Assembly (NCBI GenBank): GCA_965226695.1
Contig: OZ245405.1
Span: 3,286,001-3,350,000 of the forward strand
Length of the DNA stretch: 64,000 bases
Direction of reading: 5' to 3'
Source of the DNA: CATOSD01 sp965226695
Lineage (GTDB): Bacteria; Chloroflexota; Dehalococcoidia; Lucifugimonadales; CATOSD01
In this document: positions 61,080 to 64,000 of the stretch, one piece after another
How the letters are laid out: each line of letters begins with the position of its first letter
How positions within the stretch are numbered: position 1 is the first letter of the stretch
Notes under the pieces: model-generated
Told to the model about the DNA's origin: nothing
The model's input: the letters and a program-made list of their open reading frames with translations, nothing else
Database searches by the model: none
Position numbers and translations under genes: made by a program

Positions 61080-61619
61080 TTAGCGATTGGAGTTGTCGTC
61101 CACGTGGGCCGCCATCAGCAGCACGGCGATGGTCTTCGCGTCCCTGATGCGGCCGTCCCGGATCATCTCGGGCACCTCGGAAAGCGGGACCCGTTCGACC
61201 GCGATGTCCTCGTCGTAGTCCGCCTCGAGTTTGCTGGGGACCAGGTCCCGCGCGACGTAGGCGTACATGTACTCGGAGCAGAAGCCGGGGCTCGTCCAGA
61301 AGCCCGCCAGGGGGCGCATGTCGTCGGCGCGGTAGCCCGTCTCCTCCTGCAGCTCTCGCTGGGCGCAGTCGTCCGGCTCCTCGCCCGGCTCCACGATGCC
61401 CGCGGGGGCCTCGAGCAGCGCCTCCTCCACCGGGTAGCGGTACTGGCGCACCAGCACCACGCTGCCGTCGGAATCTATCGGCGCGATCACCACGGCGGGC
61501 GCGTGATCGGCAACCTCACGCACGGCCTCACGCCCATTGGCCAGCCGCACGCTGTCGACCCGCACCTGAATGACGCGGCCCTCGAACACCGTTTTTGAAG
61601 TCAGTCTGGTTTCTTTCAT
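61080..61619 (-). CDS. Nudix hydrolase, ADP-ribose pyrophosphatase-like
   Basis: 179 residues from ATG 61619 (a GTG at 61631 is alternative). Complete Nudix box GIVEPGEEPDDCAQRELQEE followed by TGYRAD. RQYRYPVEEALLEAPAG and GFWTSPGFCSEYMYAYVARD match the ADP-ribose/NDP-sugar pyrophosphatase subfamily. It would split ADP-ribose or related sugars, consistent with NAD turnover. Codirectional with the frameshifted M20 gene. Confidence 0.88.
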   Translation of the reverse strand: MKETRLTSKTVFEGRVIQVRVDSVRLANGREAVREVADHAPAVVIAPIDSDGSVVLVRQYRYPVEEALLEAPAGIVEPGEEPDDCAQRELQEETGYRADDMRPLAGFWTSPGFCSEYMYAYVARDLVPSKLEADYDEDIAVERVPLSEVPEMIRDGRIRDAKTIAVLLMAAHVDDNSNR

Positions 61620-61638
61620 GAGCGTGTTCACCCAGGGC

Positions 61639-62109
61639 CTAGTCGGACACGGCCGGCTCGTGGGCGTGCATCTGCTGTTGCAGCACGCTGTTCACTCCCT
61701 CCAGCCGCGCCTGTTCTCGCTCGCGCTCGCTGAGCCGCTGGCCCAAAACGTTGGTCATTGCCTCGATGCGTTGGATCTGGGCGTTCGAGTTGTCATCAAG
61801 CCGTTGGATCTGGGCGTCTGTGTTGGTCTCCATCCGTTGCATTTGGGCGTTAGTGTTGGCATCCATCCGCTGGATCTGGGCGTTGGTATTGGCCTCCATC
61901 CGCTGGACCTGAGCATCCATCTTGTCCTCGAACCTTTGGCCCTGGGCGTCGATCTTCGTCTCGAGTCGTTGGACCTGATCGTCGATCTTGGTCTCGAGCC
62001 TGCTGCTCTGGATATGCATCTGCCAGATCATGGCGGCGATCCCCAACGCGAGCCCAACGAATATCGCGATCTCACCTACTACAATGGCGCCTACGTCTGA
62101 CAACTCCAT
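61639..62109 (-). CDS. Membrane-anchored 11-residue-repeat coiled-coil protein
   Basis: 156 residues. One N-terminal transmembrane helix (about residues 8-29) and then eight tandem 11-residue units: RLETKIDDQVQ, RLETKIDAQGQ, RFEDKMDAQVQ, RMEANTNAQIQ, RMDANTNAQMQ, RMETNTDAQIQ, RLDDNSNAQIQ, RIEAMTNVLGQ. Such hendecads form right-handed coiled coils. The last segment (REREQARLEGVNSVLQQQMH) is a normal helix. No enzymatic motif. Role unknown, perhaps structural or oligomerising. Confidence 0.8.
   Translation of the reverse strand: MELSDVGAIVVGEIAIFVGLALGIAAMIWQMHIQSSRLETKIDDQVQRLETKIDAQGQRFEDKMDAQVQRMEANTNAQIQRMDANTNAQMQRMETNTDAQIQRLDDNSNAQIQRIEAMTNVLGQRLSEREREQARLEGVNSVLQQQMHAHEPAVSD
61738..62001 (-). 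repeat. 33-base tandem repeat array coding the hendecads
   Basis: Eight 33-base units inside the coiled-coil gene, with recurring CAGATCCAGCGGATG-type segments on the coding strand. Replication slippage could add or remove units without breaking the frame. Confidence 0.8.
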
Positions 62110-62269
62110 CGTATTCCTCTTCCTACAGGCTTAGCCTCAGAGTCCGCAAGGCAACGATCTCAGACAGGGAAGTTGCCGCCGGCCGCCAATGGCAAAGCCA
62201 GGTCAGTTCGCCGCAATTATACCCTATCGACGCAACGTCAGGCGCAGGGACGGTCCGTCCGCCGGGAGC

Positions 62270-63145
62270 CTACGCCCCGCTCCCGGGCTGGCCGGAGCGG
62301 TACACCAGCCCCAGGCGCTGCGTCAGGGTGGTGTAGAAGGCGCTGGGCGAGTTGGCCCGGAGAAAGCGCGCGGTGTGAGGGCTGCGTGTCACCCGAACCC
62401 TGTCGTGGGGGCCTATGTGCGCGTCAACGAAACCGTCCGGTATCACCGTCGCGCCGCTGCGGTTGGTCGGGCGCAGCTCTACCACGGACTCGTCGGGCAC
62501 CACGAGACCGTCGCGCAGGCCGGTGTGGGCGGCCACCGGCTGCACGAGCATCACGCGCGCCTCGGGGAAGAGGATCGGCCCGCCCGCGGCGAGCGCGTAG
62601 CCGGTGCTGCCCGTGGCAGTGGACACGATCACCGCGTCGGCCCGGAAGCTCGTGAGAGGCACGCCGTCAATCTCGGTCTGAACGTCCAGCAGGCTGGACA
62701 CGTCCGAGCCGCCCACCACCACGTCGTTGAGCGCGTGCACCGTCAGTCTCGGCGAGGTCTCCCCCGCGGCCGTAACCGACGCCTCCAACATCATGCGCTC
62801 CTCGGTGCGCGCGTGGCCCGCGAAGTAGTAGGGCAGCCTCGTGACCGCGTCCTCCACTCTGAGCTCGGTCATGAACCCCACGCGACCCATGTTTACGCCG
62901 ACGATGGGGATGGTGTGCGGGGCGATAGCCCGCACGGTGCGCAGGATGGTGCCGTCCCCGCCGGCTATCACCAGCAGCGTGGTATCGTCCAGCTCGCCGC
63001 GCACGTCGTCGATCGCCTCCGCCGGCCTGACCCAGTGGCGTCCGTCCAGCCCCAGCCCGCGGGCCAGCGACGCCAGGAACTCCGGCGCCTGCGGGGCCAG
63101 GCGGTTGTAGACCATGCCTATGAGGCCGTCGGAGGCAGAGGCCAT
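62270..63145 (-). CDS. nadK: NAD kinase
   Basis: 291 residues from ATG 63145. GGDGTILRTVRAIAP is the GGDGT nucleotide site; NMGRVGFMTEL, HALNDVVVGG and STATGSTGYALAAGGP are diagnostic. It phosphorylates NAD to NADP. The start lies next to the nuoN stop, so it may be coupled to the nuo operon. A longer frame to 63211 would overlap nuoN. Confidence 0.93.
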   Translation of the reverse strand: MASASDGLIGMVYNRLAPQAPEFLASLARGLGLDGRHWVRPAEAIDDVRGELDDTTLLVIAGGDGTILRTVRAIAPHTIPIVGVNMGRVGFMTELRVEDAVTRLPYYFAGHARTEERMMLEASVTAAGETSPRLTVHALNDVVVGGSDVSSLLDVQTEIDGVPLTSFRADAVIVSTATGSTGYALAAGGPILFPEARVMLVQPVAAHTGLRDGLVVPDESVVELRPTNRSGATVIPDGFVDAHIGPHDRVRVTRSPHTARFLRANSPSAFYTTLTQRLGLVYRSGQPGSGA

Positions 63146-63146
63146 G

Positions 63147-64000
63147 CTAGGACACCAGGACGGCCGCGGCGGCCCTCGAGAGCTCCAGCAGGGGCGTTGG
63201 ATACACGCCAAAGAACAGCACGCCCGCGAACGCCGCCAGCACCGCGATCCGCAAGGGCAGCCCGGAGGGCACGCGCTCGTCGCTCGCCGGCTCGGACAGG
63301 TACATCTCCTTGACTATGCGCAGGTAGTAGTATGCCGACAAGACGCTGTTGACCACGCCCGCCAGGGCGAGCCACTCGAGGTTGGCATCCACCGCCGCGC
63401 CGAATATGTACACCTTGGTTATGAAGCCGACGGTAGGCGGCACCCCTATCAGGGATATGAGCGCAAACCCCAGCGCGGCGGACAGGTAGGGCGCCCGCCG
63501 GGCCATGCCCGCGAAGTTCCTGATCTCGTCGTCCCCTACCCTGCTGGTGACGGCTATCACCACGGCGAACGCCGCGAGGTTGGTCGCCGCGTAGCCCGCC
63601 AGGTAGAAGATGACGCCCGACGCTCCGACCGACTCTCCTCCCGCCGTCCTCGACGCCACCGCCGCCAGGCCCACCATCAGGTAACCCGCGTGCGCGATGG
63701 TGCTATAGGCCAGCAGCCGCTTTATGTTGGTCTGGCGTATCGCGACAAGGTTCCCGAACGTCATCGACAGCACGCTCAGCATGGCGAATATCGCGCCCCA
63801 CTCCAGGTTGAGAGACTCGTCCGCGAACGCCACGTAGAACACCCGCAGGATCACCGCGAACCCGGCGGCCTTGCTCGCCACGGAGAGAAACGCGGTGATG
63901 GGAGTGGGCGATCCCTCGTACACGTCGGGCGCCCACATCTGGAAGGGAACGCTCGCTATCTTGAAGCCAAAGCCCGCCACCATCAGCACAACGCCGAACA
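63147..64000 (-). CDS. nuoN: NADH-quinone oxidoreductase subunit N (partial, 5' end outside window)
   Basis: The window ends inside this gene. About 284 C-terminal residues with several membrane helices; FGFKIASVPFQMWAPDVYEG and SPTPITAFLSVASKAAGFAV are the NuoN/NuoM proton-pump signature, with KxAG lysines, and IKRLLAYSTIAHAGYLMVGL follows. Part of complex I, moving protons as NADH is oxidised. Last nuo gene before nadK. Confidence 0.95.
   Translation of the reverse strand, partial: FGVVLMVAGFGFKIASVPFQMWAPDVYEGSPTPITAFLSVASKAAGFAVILRVFYVAFADESLNLEWGAIFAMLSVLSMTFGNLVAIRQTNIKRLLAYSTIAHAGYLMVGLAAVASRTAGGESVGASGVIFYLAGYAATNLAAFAVVIAVTSRVGDDEIRNFAGMARRAPYLSAALGFALISLIGVPPTVGFITKVYIFGAAVDANLEWLALAGVVNSVLSAYYYLRIVKEMYLSEPASDERVPSGLPLRIAVLAAFAGVLFFGVYPTPLLELSRAAAAVLVS

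Overview
The window is a GC-rich bacterial chromosome segment with mostly short intergenic gaps and many genes in same-strand, overlapping runs. Gene content suggests a Chloroflexota genome of the Dehalococcoidia/SAR202 type. It combines an enolase-superfamily enzyme, several short-chain dehydrogenases, a cyclase-family hydrolase and M20 peptidases with a DnaB/DnaD/DnaC-type replication set, and with small families of dispersed palindromic repeats in the gaps. The taxonomic placement is inference; there is no rRNA here.

Left part (1-20 kb): a partial antitoxin, an M20-family protein, an NAD(P)-binding epimerase-like protein, the DNA-repair ATPase SbcC, a cyclase-family hydrolase, trehalose-phosphatase and three tandem SDR oxidoreductases. 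Then comes an accessory patch: a retropepsin-like protein with a broken active-site motif, a HigA antitoxin remnant, and a large AT-richer Ski2-type helicase with a nuclease-like C-terminus. It is followed by an M16 peptidase (frameshifted), a vapBC-type pair, a PncC/CinA-like protein lacking its usual nucleophile, and aspartate dehydrogenase.

Middle (20-46 kb): a replication operon rplI-dnaB-dnaD-like-dnaC-like, whose last member carries two AAA+ domains, ends in a frameshifted HIT gene. Purine genes purF, purM and purH are on the plus strand; purL lies further right. Nicotinamidase plus nicotinate phosphoribosyltransferase, the recA-recX-CNNM-phosphatase-tilS run, an MFS exporter, rplY, moaD-moaE, tRNA-Ser(GCU), miaB, nadA-nadC, dtd-fmdB and hicBA follow.

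Right part (46-64 kb): purL with a thioesterase, zinc-ribbon proteins, an XRE regulator beside an ImmA-like protein, an ABC-2 exporter, a second MFS protein, a hydrolase/PAC2 pair, an enolase-superfamily enzyme, an HD protein, a decayed endonuclease gene, a frameshifted M20 peptidase, a Nudix hydrolase, a membrane-anchored 11-residue-repeat protein, NAD kinase and the 3' part of nuoN.

Two pathways recur. For NAD(P), nadX (aspartate dehydrogenase, likely replacing nadB), nadA and nadC provide de novo synthesis, pncA and pncB provide salvage, and nadK makes NADP; a PncC homologue and a Nudix hydrolase may add turnover. For purines there are purF, purL, purM and purH. Three dispersed palindromic repeat families (called A, B and C here) punctuate the intergenic gaps. 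Several proteins have altered catalytic residues, and several genes carry single-base frameshifts; the latter may be real decay or assembly error.
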